A stretch of 64,000 nt of DNA from positions 5,402,071-5,466,070 of the forward strand of contig NC_087380.1 of assembly GCF_963675165.1 (NCBI RefSeq). Reading direction: 5' to 3'. Made by a program: the position numbers and the translations under genes. The notes under the pieces are model-generated. The model was given only the letters and a program-made list of their open reading frames with translations. It ran no database searches and was not told where the DNA came from. Source of the DNA: Halichondria panicea. Lineage: Eukaryota; Porifera; Demospongiae; Suberitida; Halichondriidae. Position 1 is the first letter of the stretch. Each line of letters begins with the position of its first letter. Positions 14,622 through 27,208 of the stretch are shown here, piece after piece.

Positions 14622-17600
14622 ATGGCTACCAAAAAAGACCACAAAATTTCAAAAGCAGACTCCAAAAAGCCAATAGCAGTTAGAGTCCACCCTATCAATG
14701 TAGGGCAAGGAGATGCAATATTACTGGAGGTTAAATATGATAAAGGTAATTAAGTGATTGCATGATTGTGTCTTATACATGTAAAATTTTGTGATTCTTA
14801 CATAAATTTACAGTTTATCGAGATTTACAATAAGCTATCGTAAAAGAAGTGTGTTATTAATGGAGGTGCATGCATGTGCATGAGCACTCCCGGTTACGGT
14901 AAATAGTTTGCTCATGAATATTCATGATTTTCTTATAATGATTTTTGTGAACTATAAATGCCATGAGAGAAGTTTGAAACACATACATGATAAATATATT
15001 GGTGTATCATCCTGTATGACAAGTATCAGTCTTCAAAACGTTTTCCAGTGGAAGCTCTGAGCGATCATCAAGTTACTAGAAACAACATAAACTAGTAGTC
15101 ATTTTAAACTTCCAAAAACACTTCTAGCTCTGTGTTCTTGCTCTTATATGATGCTTCTTACCATTCTGGAGAGCGGGTCGAAGCGTTTTTTTCTTTCCAG
15201 GCCAAGAAACTCTCACAAAATAATAATATGTAGACCAACTCCACTTAAAATGGCGGCCAGAGCCAAGGAAAACAGCCTCTTGTGAGCTTTCAGTAGCCTT
15301 TTTTCGAAATATCTCTTCGACCCGCGCCGCCCTGCATATAGTGAAGCTACAGTAGACTGTACCTAAGCTTTATAGTAAAAATGTCTATTCGAGCCATGAA
15401 ATGACTACTGCGTTTCAGCTGTACTTCCAGCTCATTCTAGCTGGAAAAGATCACTAGATCAAGCTCATGAATAATTAATGAGCAAACGGTTGACCCTAAC
15501 CTTAAGAGTTGGCTTTATGATTGCTGGATTCCAATTTTAGCTCTCGTGTTTTCATGCACATGCAGGGTCATCCAAAAAGTGGCTGATCGATGGTGGCCGA
15601 GGACAAAAATCAACATTTTCTAACCTGATAACAGCTCTGGACGAGAACGATTGCATATCAATATCGACAGATGGCACCTATCAACAGATAAAGCTTGAAT
15701 CGATTGTCAATACTCATCCAGATGCCGACCATTATGGAGGAATTAATGCACTTTTAGGTACTGGAAACGAAGAAATTAGAAAGTTGGGTGAAAAGTTCAC
15801 TGTCTGCTGTCCCATCATAACCACCAAGGCTGCAAGTTTGTATGTGACAGATGAAATACCTGGTAATGAAACCACGTATGAGTGGTATCACGATCACGAT
15901 GCAGGTGATTGCCCTCATTTCTGGTTTCCGAAGGAACGAGGACTAGTATTAGAAAATCTACATCAACAATCGACTGTAGAAATAAAAAAAAATGATGATA
16001 AGCGAGATTGTAACGAAACAAGTGTTTTGACAACTGTGCAGATACCGGGAAGCACATACGATTACGATGTGGTGTTGACTGGCGACTCAAATGGTGAGAT
16101 CATCCTTGACACACTCAAACTAAAGTCTGAAAAAGACAAGCTGCGTAAGACCGTTGGTGTTTTCCAAGTGCCTCATCACGGAAGCAAGAACAACAGTACA
16201 TGTACTACAAAAGGAGAAGGTTCTTACCTGAGTTGTCATACATTTTACATGGAATTTGATGCAGACATCTACTTAATCAGTCATGGCAATCACAGAGGCT
16301 ACGATCATCCGCATAGTGAAGTTATCACAGGCATTCTCTCTGCAGCTGTCAAGAAAGAACAGCATTGTAAAATAGTAGTCACAGCAACACGGTTTAATGG
16401 AACCAAAATCATTGAGGATGATACCGTAAGCAACTGGAGGTATTATGTTGATATCTACAATTTTCCACCGTATGTCACCCTGGATCCAAACGATGTGAAA
16501 CCGCCTGAGGGTTTAAAGCTGTATAACAAAAAGGTACACACTTAATTCATTTCAGAGTAAAGAAATTTAATATAAGTATACTATTATAATATAGTAGTCT
16601 AGTAGAAAACAGACTTTAAGGTAGAGTTATATCTATGCCTCGGTGCACATGCGCAAGCGAGGTATACAGTAGTGTGCCTGTGTGTGTCGACTGCTACAGA
16701 TGCTCAAGGTCAATGCAGTGCAAAGTATAGGTCATGTTTTTTATTCTTTATTCGTGTATTTGCAAAATAATGCTTCGTTCTCGAGTTACGTTTACTTTGG
16801 AATACCTTTTTAGAAGAGTGCATAGCAAAACTATTTCACGGAGTGTTGCTACTCCTTAGCTATTGGTAGCTGCAAGAGTGAGAAGAGAGCTGCAACGCTC
16901 TGCTGATGCAGACATACATTTTAGACTTGAACTTTTGGCATTGATCGTTTTTAACAACAATCATCGTCAATCATTACCCACTCCTGTGATTCTGGATTCT
17001 GCCTGCTAGTCTAATGAATTAGCCGCCCTTCCATGGGAGATTCTCTGCCTGCATGCAGCAATGCAAAATGTTCATCATGATAGTACTCGCTAATCCAAAT
17101 AGAGCGGGACCAGACCCCATCCGAATACATGACATTTCCGGATTAACAGATGCCATTAATTGATTATGAATATCATTAACGAAGACACTTTTGTACATGT
17201 ATTATGATATTACTGTGGCCAGAAGGGAAGCTGCTAGCTAGAATAGTCTTTATCTTAACTTTCTTCCCAATACATGTACAGTGAGTCTTGTGAGCTCTCT
17301 CTTCGTTTTCTTTACAGTGACCATTGTCTTGAGCAGTTTATTATTGCTGATGATTCAACTAAGCAATTTACATTGCGCATGCGCAGAACTCTATTCTACT
17401 GACAGCCCCTCCTCTTTTTCAGTTTTCCATTTTGTCCGGATTTGCGAGGTTTCAGATTAAAGGGGTCCAGATTAGCGAGGTTCTACTGTAGTAGCTTTGG
17501 CATCTCCACTGAGGCATCAGCATCCGCGGTGCTTTCATTTAACTATAAACTCGAGGTCAAACTCTAGACTTTAGGTGCCATAGAGCAGGTTTACCCGAGG

Positions 17601-20600
17601 CGCATGTGGGCGGCCACAGGTATAGCAGTCCGTTATTTGCTATATCTGAGTCTGCATCGATAGCCTCTACACAAGTTATTATGCCTCGGTGCGCATGTGC
17701 TCGCTTAAGCGAGGTATACGGTATAGCATCAGGAGTACATGAAGGGTACGTAACTACTATATACAGCCCATACAAACGTGTTGTTGTCTGACTCGTCATA
17801 CGAAGGGTGTATGAAGAGAAAAGGGCATGCAACTACAATTTATATTGCACGTGCATTTTATACTTTGACAGCCTTTATTCCCTAGTGGGCGGTTGGCTAA
17901 ATATAGCATATCCTGCTGACTCATCAATAATACGACGCATACACAGTATACATTGTGAGTTGCATGTACTATGTGTGTAAACGCCCACATCTCAAGTGGC
18001 TGTACAACCGCACTCAAAACCCAAAAAACAGTGTGGTTACTTACATGTATTATATGCAAGCACATGGTAGAATTTCTGATTGTAGCCTGCCTGCCATACA
18101 TGGTAATGTCATATTTACATGAAGTGATCTCAGAGGAGGTAGAAAAACAGGTCTCATTTGGTCGCTAATGAGGTATCGTACAAGTATCTTGATCGCCGTT
18201 TTTGCACATGATATTCACAGCCATGTGGCTCGATGTTAGAAGTGGTTACAAGCGAATTAGAAGTAAACAGTCTTCAACAGAGTTAGCTAGAGACTAGTCA
18301 GCTCTAAGCACTAACAGTGGGGCCAAACGCTAGTTGTTTGCTCAAAGTCAGTTTCAAAGTGTGCCTACTGGACGGTTTTTTTCTGAGGTTGTTGTTGCGT
18401 TTGGCCTGTTAGAGATATACAATCTCTCTTCTGAGACATAGATATTGTAGACTCAGCCAAAACTAATCTCTAGCTAGCTCTGTTGGAGACGGTTCACTTT
18501 TAATTCGCTTGTAATCACTTATAACATAGAGCCACATGGCTGTCGCACATGAGCAAACACTGATATCATTTGTGCAAAAATGCAATTAAGACCCCTGTAC
18601 GATACCCTCATTAACGACCTAATGAGGCCTAGCTGTCCTACCTCCTCTGCTGTCCTACCTCCTCTGAAGTGATCTCGTACCAAGAAAAATGAAGAATTAC
18701 GATTGTATAGTTGTTGATTCCTTGCCGCGCCGCATGCAGGAGCCATAAGACTCCAGGCTTCTTCGCTAACTTTGTTCAGATCCTAGTCCACAATGCATGT
18801 CTCATACACTATACTAAAAGTCCGTTCTCAGCATGCCTCTTGCTCCTGGTGGGTGTGGTTTCCTGGGGAATATTAGAACCCACAAACTTTTCTGCTGAAG
18901 GCTCTGGAGCCAAATAGCGAAAATTTGCACCCGCGAAAATTTCCCACTCTATACAGTAGTAGTATTACATTAAAGTCTTGCAACCATGGTACAAACAATA
19001 CACACACATGCATGCAAGGAGTTTGGAAGAAAAACTTAGGGAAATAATTGGTAAGACTATATAATTATACACATGAAGTTAATTTATACATGCAGGTGCC
19101 AGCACCGAGTTTAGAAGAAAAACTCGCAAAAAATAATTTGCAGAGGAGGGAGGTAATTGATCATGACGGCAACAGCTTCTTTAAAGCCGTCAGTAAAGCA
19201 CTAGAACACAAGCAAAACTCACCCACTGAGCTGAGAAAGAGGCTTGTTAAACACTTGAAGACAAATTCAAAATTATACTATTCAAGATTGGGAGCAACTT
19301 CAATGAAAGAGTATAAGACGCTCTGTTCACTGGATGGCCCTTTATCCTCTAATATTGAAAAAATTCTGCCTGAGGCAATGGCACAGACACTACGAATGCA
19401 AATAAAAGTTATCCCTGCGAATCCTAAACAAGAGGACAAGTTTTATGGAACTGAACCTGCTATTCAACTACTACACGACATTGATCACTATGACTACGTT
19501 CTGCCAATTACGTCTCCAGGAGATACCATAAACAAATCAGACGCATTGCCACTTCGTACTACAGAGACTCCTCTCAAGAGAAAAGAAAGTCCAGCCTCAG
19601 CAAACGGAACATTAAGCAGACGCAAACTGGTTCTACCTGCAGCTGGTACAAGGTGAGATAAATAACTTAGTTTTGTTCACATGATCTTCACCCAATTAGC
19701 AACATAACTTAATTCACACTAAGTGTGGATTAAGTACCTTTTCATGAAAAATAACAATACAAGAACAAAACCAATTGAGACATTCGATTCAACAGGTCAA
19801 GCTGTACACATGGCAGGCTATACTGGACAATAATCACAGCACGTGATTGATTGTTATGTAATCCCTAATTGCCAATTATTCTAGAGCTGCACTGCACGAT
19901 CTTCTCTTACAATCTCTTTGATGAAGTTATACAACTCTCAGTTATAAGCCACCGTATACCTTAGCAACCACATAGCAACGGGCTAGAAATAAATAAATAC
20001 CAAATACCGTGCTTCACCGTCGAACCGCCTATATTAAATAACTGCCCACCCCCTCCACTACAGCTGCTTTGTAACTATAGGTGAAGCATTTGAATTATAT
20101 ACTTAAGCTTGAAAGTAGTAGAAGCGCCAACTATTGCACATTCTTATAATTCGGTCAAAGGTCAACATTATGCAAGATTTTCGCGGATGGACCATTACAA
20201 AGGATTTCGCGGATATTATTTTCGTGGTCTGAGTTCCAGTCTTTTGGCGCATGCGCACATCAACATGCAGCTGTACTTCCACACCATTAGCCTCGAATCC
20301 AGGCCTAGCCTATAACGGTGAGGCACCTCTTATTGTCGATAGGTGTGGTCAATAATACTGAACACGCCTACTATTCAATAAAGATATAAATTTTCGCGGT
20401 AGAGGCTCAATCCGCGAAAACCGCAACCCTCGAAATATACCCGCTATACGGTACAGCCCATACAAACATGTGATGTGTTGTTGTCTGACTCGTCATACTA
20501 TGTTTGTAAAACGCCCACATCTCAAGTGACTGTACAACCACACTAAAAAAAACAATGTGCTGGTTAATTACATTTATTGTGCAAGCATAATTATGAGTAG

Positions 20601-23600
20601 AATTTCTGATTGTAGCCCGCCTCCCTTAGCCATACATGGTAATGTCATATTTACATGAAGTGATCTCAGAGGAGGGTTTCCAGAAAGGTTTGCACAAGCC
20701 CCCTTTATAGTGCAGTGTTTCTAGCTCTAGTTAGCCCGATGAAGGAATCAGTCTAAACTAGTTAGACTATATGTGCATTCGGTATCTATGGTTATAGTGT
20801 CCCTCGACCCTCGGGCTTTGGGACACTATAAAACATAGATCCCTCATGTGTAGGACAGGTCTCTAGGTTGCTTAATGAGGGTATCGTACAATGATCTTAA
20901 TTGCAGTTTTTGCACATGATATTCACGTGCGACAGCCATGTGTCTCGATGTTAGAAGTGGTTACAAGCGAATTAGAAGTGAACAGTCTCCAACAGAGTTA
21001 GCTAGAGACTAGTCAGCTCTAGCACTAACAGTGGGGCCAAACGCTAGTCGTTTACTCAAAGTCAGTTTCAACGCAAAAGACGTCCAGCGCGAACTGTTTC
21101 CAGAACAAGGGTGAGATAAATATCAGTTGTGCACATGGTATAGGCTATAGATCACATGAAAGCACTAAATACCTTACACACCTAGCCAAGATCACGTGTT
21201 TTTTAATGCTAGTGCACTCGGATGGGCTCTTGGTTACGTAATGTACTCGGCTTTGCCTCGTGCACCACGTTAACCTCTAGTCCATCCTTGGCACACAAAT
21301 AAAAAAACACATAATCATGGCTAGGTGTATTCTAAATAATTATATGTACCTCGAATTCCTCCTACTGACCAGACCAGGACAGCCAAAGAGAGTCTAGATA
21401 AGAGTGGTAAGAGTCGAGGCAAATCACAACCCTCTGTGCAACCTGCACCGGTACAAATACCAATCACAAGGTTTGTACAGTGCATGATACCCAGGTAGAA
21501 TTATGGTCAAAAATCGCATACATACAACATTAAGCATGGGCACGGGCGTATTAAAGTACCTTATAGGGGAGCTATTTCGTATGGTAGAATTTCATATATT
21601 TTTAGAGCATCATACAAAAACAAAAACTACGAAATTATTCAATAAGTTTAACGTCACTATCTTGATCGAGTTGTACGAATATTTAAAATGAATGGGTAGT
21701 TCATACGAAAATTTTACCACCGAAAATTACCCGCTGTACGTACTTATTGCGCAGTGGTTTTGTGCATTGGTTAAACCCAAACCCCCTGTGGTCACAGCTA
21801 TAATTGCAGTTTTATTTTACTCATTTGTAGCACTTCTCAGAGAGACAGGCTGTGCAGCTCTAGAATAATTAATAGCAATCACATAATACTGAGCCAGCGA
21901 ATATGTTACAGAAAACTCAGCGTTTTTTTTAACAAAATACTGTAGCTATCAAAACTAGAGCACTAAAGTGCAAACCCTTGGCTGGTGACATGATTATAAA
22001 GGAGTGATATAATGCAGTGCATGTAGTGATGTATGACTGATCTGTCTATAGCACAGCAACTCAGGAGCAATAAAACTAAACCAGACTGGAGGCATGCTGA
22101 AACATTTTTGAGAACAGAGTTTAGTAGTGGTATATATATGGGACATATGTGACAGGGTCTGGGAAAACCAGACTATTGGAGCAGACTAAAATTTTGGTGA
22201 TTAATGTACCAAGTGATAGAGCATCGCATCGCCTACACAATGATATGCTTAGTGTTCACATACCTAGTTTCATACCCGAGTCATGCGCGTTGGAAACTCA
22301 AAGCCGTAAAATGTAGTATCGAGAAAAACGGCTCTCAAAGATTGCTTAATTAGGAAAAATAAGGTAATAGCGAAAGTTTGGACGAAGCGTTTCGATGGAA
22401 AGAGTTGGATTTAGAGCATCAGATTTTACAGAGAGGTAGTAGAAGGACTGTAGATACTTATACATCAATAATATTTTATTTGAGATTTTATACTGTAGGC
22501 ATAAATTTAGCTGTAGCTCAATACTAAATTCTGCTCCAATAGTCTGGTTTTCCCAGAGCCTGTCACATATGTTCACTGTGGATCACACCAAAGAAGACTA
22601 GAGTCTTAGAGAAGTATGGCTCCTGGAGTCCTGCATGGTTCCGATGTCATAAAATGTTAGGCCCCCCATGAGATTGGGCCCCCCCGGGCCTAGAATTTTA
22701 ACATTTTAGGCCCCCCATTAACAGCGCAACAGTGGTAACATTATGACAGTGCATTCTCAAAATACACCAATACAGTCTTCTATGGTCTTCACAGTCTAAT
22801 ATGCAGACAGCAGTGCCAGTTACTGAATGCAGCTCTCCTCACATGCACACACACATTTCATGCATGTACGTATACATGAGCAGTAGTATACCACTGGTCT
22901 CACAGCCATCACACTGCACCATGTCATTCTATGAATCAGGCCTCATGCAGCACGAAGCACATAGGTGCCAACTGTCCCGAATTGGTCAGGACTGTCCAAG
23001 ATTACCCTTGTCCCGCAAGGAAACTGCTATTGTGATTCCACCATAGATACAACAGTTTCTCTCTTGACTTCTATTTATGATTCCACATTACTTGAGAGCT
23101 GAGCCAGTGATGCTATTGGAGCATCCCCACAACAATTTACATCTTCTATGTATAGGAAAACATGGAGGAAGATATGAATTGTTGTCTTTGCACTGAAATT
23201 GTGTGCTTTATACTTTTTTGTCCTGAAATTTGGCTGAGAAAGTAAGCACGAAGTTGCAAATATGGCGATAGCTATATGCAACAACATCGATTGTCTTACA
23301 GGCAGATCCAACATTGCAGAGCTGCATCAAAGAATTTAACTCTTATAGGTAAAGCATGAGTAACTTGAAAGGTAAAGCATGAGTAACTTTAAAGGTAAAT
23401 CTTCCTTCACTTTGAATTCCATGCTGATAGAATAATAATGCAAACATTTTTGCTACTTTGATACAGAGTCTTTGCATGCATGCAGTCTCTTTGATGCTTT
23501 GTCAACTAATAGAGCTAACCTTACCATATTATTATATCTCTTTGACTTCGTTCTATTGTGCAGAAAAGGATAGCAGAAGAGGGGGGCCTAATCTCACAGT

Positions 23601-25715
23601 GGGGGGCCTAGAATGTTAACAGTTTGGACCCCTGGGGGGCCTAAACTGTTAACATTCTAGGCCCGGGGGGGGCCCAAAATTTTATGACACCGGTGCTATA
23701 GTTGAGACAACAAACCAGTCACAATTCCAGCTGTCTACTTTAGTGACTCTTTTCCATTGTTCCTGGTATGGGATCACTTCAGCTGCAAATAAGTGCCTCG
23801 AATAAAGGCCACATGTGTATAGCTTGCTCAACGTGCAAGTTTTAAAAGCTTCTGAGCTTGACAAAAAGGCTTAAATATCAAAATCTGCCACTATTAAAAT
23901 GAAAGCACCGCGGTTACTGATGTCTCGGTGGATGTGTCAAAGGTAAAACTAGCTATTGCTAATAGACACATGATATCATGAACATTTTTGCAGGCAGAAT
24001 CACAGGAAAACTCAAAAAGTAGGAAAGGATCGATCATGATTGTTGCTAAAGGATCAAATTATGCCAAACGTCTAATTAATGGCTGTTGCATCAGTCAGCA
24101 GAGCCTTGCAGCTCGCTACCAATAGCTAGTGTTCTAGTGCAGAGCTATAACTACTAAAGTAGAGTAGCAACAATCCATGAACAAATTTTGTTACGCACTT
24201 TTCAAAAGGTTGCAATGGCATTCGAAGTATTAAAGTAAAACTAGGCATACTCGAGAACCAAAAATTATTTTGCAAATCCAATAAAACATGACTAGAAGCC
24301 TATAGCCGGAAAGTCTGATATTTGAGCAGCTGTAACACACACACACACACAAACACATTACCGTATACCCCGCTTGCGCATGCACACCGTGACATAATTA
24401 CTTGTTGTGGAAGGCTATCCATGCTGCAGACTCAGAAATTACAAACTAACAAACAAATCAAACGACTACTCCGCTCGTGGCCGCCCACGCGCCTCGGGTA
24501 ACTACCGACAGTAAGTGTGCCAGTTCTTAGGCACGTGGTCACTGCACTGAGCATGATTGTTGTGTAATCGCTAATTGCCAATTATTCCAGAGCTGCATTA
24601 CGCCTGTCATATATACTGTATTTTTCGAGGCACTTAATTTCGTGGAAGAGATAACAACACGTTTGTATGGGCTGCATAGTAGTTGCTTACTCCCTTTCAT
24701 GCACTCCTGGCGATAGACGGTATAAATAGCGTGAAATTTTGAGGGGCTTAATATCGTGGGTTAGCAATCTTATACAAAAAAATTAAATACGGAATGGCCT
24801 CTAAAAACATTTCATTGAATAATTTTCGTGGGTTAACTGCTTACTGGAAGCCATGCCTCTAATCTCAGCGAGTTATTAATTCTAATTACTAATTAAAGAA
24901 CAATTTTTTTACTACATGTGTAAAACGCCCACATCTCAAGTGGCCTACAAACGCAATCAAAACAGTGTGGTTAATTACATGCATTGCGCAAGTCCATGTG
25001 GCTAACTATATATAGCTAGCTCTTGCACAACAAAGCCTAAGAAAAGCAAAAATGTGGCTATAGCTCTTACCAGGAGTGCATTCCTGCTCATGAACAATGC
25101 CTAAGCAAAGTAAAAAAGAAACACAGCAAAGCAACTGTGTAGAAATCGCCAAAAAGCTTGCCACTGAAAATAATAATCTAGCATTTATAATTAACTGAAG
25201 AAGTAGAGAAGTACCACAACTATACCTGGGAGAAAACAGGTTTTTAATATCATCTCAATGATGGTTTGGTGAAGCTAGTAGACTGCGAGGTGTTTACTGT
25301 AGAAGTGAAACAATGTTCAACTTGTTCTGTACATCAGACTTCCTGGGAGATATCTAGTTGAGAGGTTAAGCATTCTCTAAGATGACATCAGTAGATCTAG
25401 ATCTATGCTCTTCTATAATATCTCAGGAGTGTGAATTTATATGGTGTGTATAGTAGTTGCTTACTCCTCTTCATGTACTCCTGATACCGTATATATACGG
25501 TATAAATTATAGCTAATAATTATTTTACAATTCACTCATACAGTAAAATATGCAACATCTGCAAGAAATCAGCAACTCCCAAGACCACATGGTATGATTG
25601 CAAGAACCCTAAATGTCCAGTCAATACACACACTACATGTGAAGAGAAATCGAGAAAAAAAAAGGAAGCAACTTCCCCCTATTGTAAATATTGCAGAACG
25701 AAGAAAACAAAATAA
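14622..25715 (+). CDS. MBL-fold (ComEC-like) / OTU-like / zinc-finger protein, gene 1
   Basis: Five phase-consistent exons: 14622-14745, 15566-16533, 19096-19652, 21378-21470, 25544-25715 (1914 nt, 637 residues). Residues 20-330 form a metallo-beta-lactamase fold of ComEC/Rec2 type: INVGQGDAILLE, LIDGG (48-52), THPDADHYGG (91-100, metal ligands H92, D94, D96, H97), TGDS (213-216), VPHHGS (243-248), then SHGNHRGYDHPH. Residues 365-500 resemble an OTU peptidase (HDGNSFFKAVS...HYDYV), but the catalytic Cys position is Ser391; His495 is kept. Residues 581-637 are a Cys-rich zinc-binding module (CNIC...CKNPKC...TTCEEK...CKYC). Likely a metal-dependent hydrolase with a ubiquitin-related or binding-only OTU module; substrate unknown. 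Exon 4 is the least certain; an alternative small exon is possible near 21067-21111. Confidence 0.75.
14893..15510. mobile_element. Imperfect TIR element in intron 1
   Basis: The left arm holds TTTGCTCATGAATATTCATG and the right arm its imperfect inverse (CATGAATAATTAATGAGCAAA). It is about 0.6 kb with no coding capacity. Confidence 0.45.
16636..17000. repeat. ATGCCTCGGTG repeat family, reversed fragment
   Basis: Begins ATGCCTCGGTGCACATGCGC and contains the diagnostic GTTCTCGAGTTACG block of a family also found at 23890-24400, 43860-44190, 44800-45110, 45500-45920 and 51530-52045. Confidence 0.55.
17080..17490. mobile_element. TIR element ending GAGGTTCTACTGTA
   Basis: Left TACTCGCTAATCC-like and right GATTAGCGAGGTTCTACTGTA ends are imperfect inverted repeats. 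A related fragment (CAGTGGAACCTG) occurs at 27684. Confidence 0.5.
18168..18645. mobile_element. Foldback (palindromic) element in intron 2
   Basis: The arms are long inverted repeats: GAGGTATCGTACAA...TTACAAGCGAATTAGAAGT on the left, and the complementary ATTCGCTTGTAA...TTGTACGATACCCTC on the right. A half-copy with the left arm lies at 20878-21070 and precedes the same intron sequence. Confidence 0.65.
19017..19050 (+). repeat. Partial duplicate of the OTU exon start
   Basis: AGTTTGGAAGAAAAACTTAG just upstream of the OTU exon nearly repeats the first codons of that exon (19107-19140). It was not used in the gene model. Confidence 0.45.
20508..21070. repeat. Second copy of intron block 17975-18375
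   Basis: Shares CGCCCACATCTCAAGTG, TCTGATTGTAGCC and the foldback arm with 17975-18375. A third, short piece lies at 24915-25000. Intronic duplications within gene 1. Confidence 0.6.
22142..22573. mobile_element. MITE with about 45-bp TIRs
   Basis: Left end ACATATGTGACAGGGTCTGG, right end complementary (CCAGAGCCTGTCACATATGT). The arms extend through AAAACCAGACTATTGGAGCA. About 430 bp, no coding sequence, in intron 4 of gene 1. Confidence 0.75.
22643..23693. mobile_element. About 1.05-kb TIR element with GC-rich arms
   Basis: The ends read TGTCATAAAAT and ATTTTATGACA. Next to them the arms carry runs of GGCCCCCC/GGGGGGCC and AATGTTAACA-like blocks. A tandem GGTAAAGCATGAGTAACTT repeat (23348-23395) lies inside. 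No transposase. The GC-rich arms stand out from the AT-rich surroundings. Confidence 0.65.
23890..24400. repeat. GAAAGCACCGC...ACCGTATACC repeat, copy
   Basis: Begins GAAAGCACCGCGG...GTCTCGGTGG and ends with a CA tract, ACCGTATACC and GCATGCACACCG. Same order of blocks as the clearer copy at 51530-52045. Confidence 0.55.
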
Positions 25716-26582
25716 TGGAGAATCTCCTTCGTGTCGAGTCTGTGGGGGAGCTGGCCACGTCCATTGTATCGAAGGAATAAGCAATCAAACAACTGATAGA
25801 GATAAGTAGTGCATTAATTAGGTAGAGCACACTTATAACAAAAAAATTATGTAGGGCTAGTGTAGTAATGTGCACAGTAATCAATCGGTATTTATATTTA
25901 GTACAAGACTATTCAGTGCATCAAAAGAGTAACAAGATCATTATAGTTATGCAGTATAATTTTGTATGATGAAAAATACAGCATTAGCTGGTGCAGGGCT
26001 CGCGCTAAAAATATTAGCATGACCGTCAAAATGTCAGTTGCGATCCAGTTAATGTTTTGATCCGACAAAATGTAATTTTGCTCTGACATGCAATCTATGA
26101 TTTCTATATTCAAAATCAGGCACACAGTCATTATGATGTTGTGCATGAGGCTGGCAGCATGATCTTCAAAGTCCAATTTGGGCCTGTTTTGACAAAATAT
26201 CTTGGGCTATATATAGCCCATAATCTTTTCCCGAAATGAGAAGACGCTCGAGTATTCCTTAATTCAGCCATCAATAAACTAGTTCAGGCCTGATAGCTTA
26301 GTCGTGAAATTTTGTAGAGAGAGACCCACCAGCCAAAGTGAGAGACCCTTCAGCCAGAGAGAGAGAACAAACTAATAGTTCGCTTGCTCTCAGCTAGCTA
26401 ACTACATTCAATGTACAATGAGGCAGTTTGTAATTCTTGATCATTTTCACTGATCCATTTATCCACACTTCTTGTTCTGAGCTACTAGAACTCGGCGTGC
26501 TAAATAGCTAACCCAAACTGGCTAGCTCTACATGTATGCTCCGATGAAATGTCTGACTAACACGTGCAATGATCTGTCACGC
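25716..26582. other. No recognisable gene
   Basis: Immediate 3' flank of gene 1, then AT-rich sequence. Just after the stop an overlapping frame continues with a Cys-rich CRVCGGAGHVHC segment (25736-25771). This could be the former C-terminal end of the zinc module lost to a frameshift. Confidence 0.45.
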
Positions 26583-26787
26583 GCATACGGGTAAATTTCG
26601 TGGGGTAAAAAATTCGTTCAACTCGAGAAACGGTGGTTTTCGTGAGTAAAAATTTCGTTTAGTCTCGTGGCTGCACGGCATTCCTACGTTCCGATAAGCC
26701 ACCCTACGTTAAAATTTCGTGGAGGTCAGCCTGCCCACGAAAATAACGGATATTTTACCCCACGAAAATTACCCGCTATACGGTATG
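26583..26787. mobile_element. About 200-bp MITE, TTCGTGG family
   Basis: Left GGGTAAATTTCGTGGGG and right CCCCACGAAAATTACCCGC ends are inverted, followed by TATACGGTAT. Related to 14355-14475 and 39870-40081. Confidence 0.65.
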
Positions 26788-27208
26788 GCTAAGCACAGCG
26801 ATCAATCAGATGGGGCATATTAGTTAATGTACAGTGCCTCGGGTTTTTCGGCTGTAAACCACACCTCTCCTTCAGGGCCCTTGATCTGTACTGTACATTT
26901 ATGCAAGGGGCCACCATGTCACATATTTTGTATCGTACAATTAAATCCGCATTTAGTCCAGGCCTGGTGCAACCCCATTGAAATCGCAGAGTTTCATTGA
27001 GGAAATAAGTTAATCGCATAAATAAAATTGCATGACGTTTTCCGGAGCCTTAAAATTGGCCAAACACACATAATTTTATGCTCGCATATAACATTTGAAG
27101 CACTAACTGTAGATTATAAATTTTGTAGTATGATGCTTTATATAAGTATAAGTATACGTTGTCAACTATTATTACATATGTTATAGAGAGTGAATAAACA
27201 ATGCATAC

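Noticed and set aside
17680-17722. Short GCCTCGGTGCGCATG hairpin as a regulatory stem-loop
   Set aside because: It is the terminal piece of the repeat family seen at 51530-52045.
14622-25715. Bacterial contamination as the source of the ComEC-like domain
   Set aside because: The domain is split by introns with GT/AG sites, is fused to eukaryotic-type modules and has three copies in repeat-rich animal DNA.
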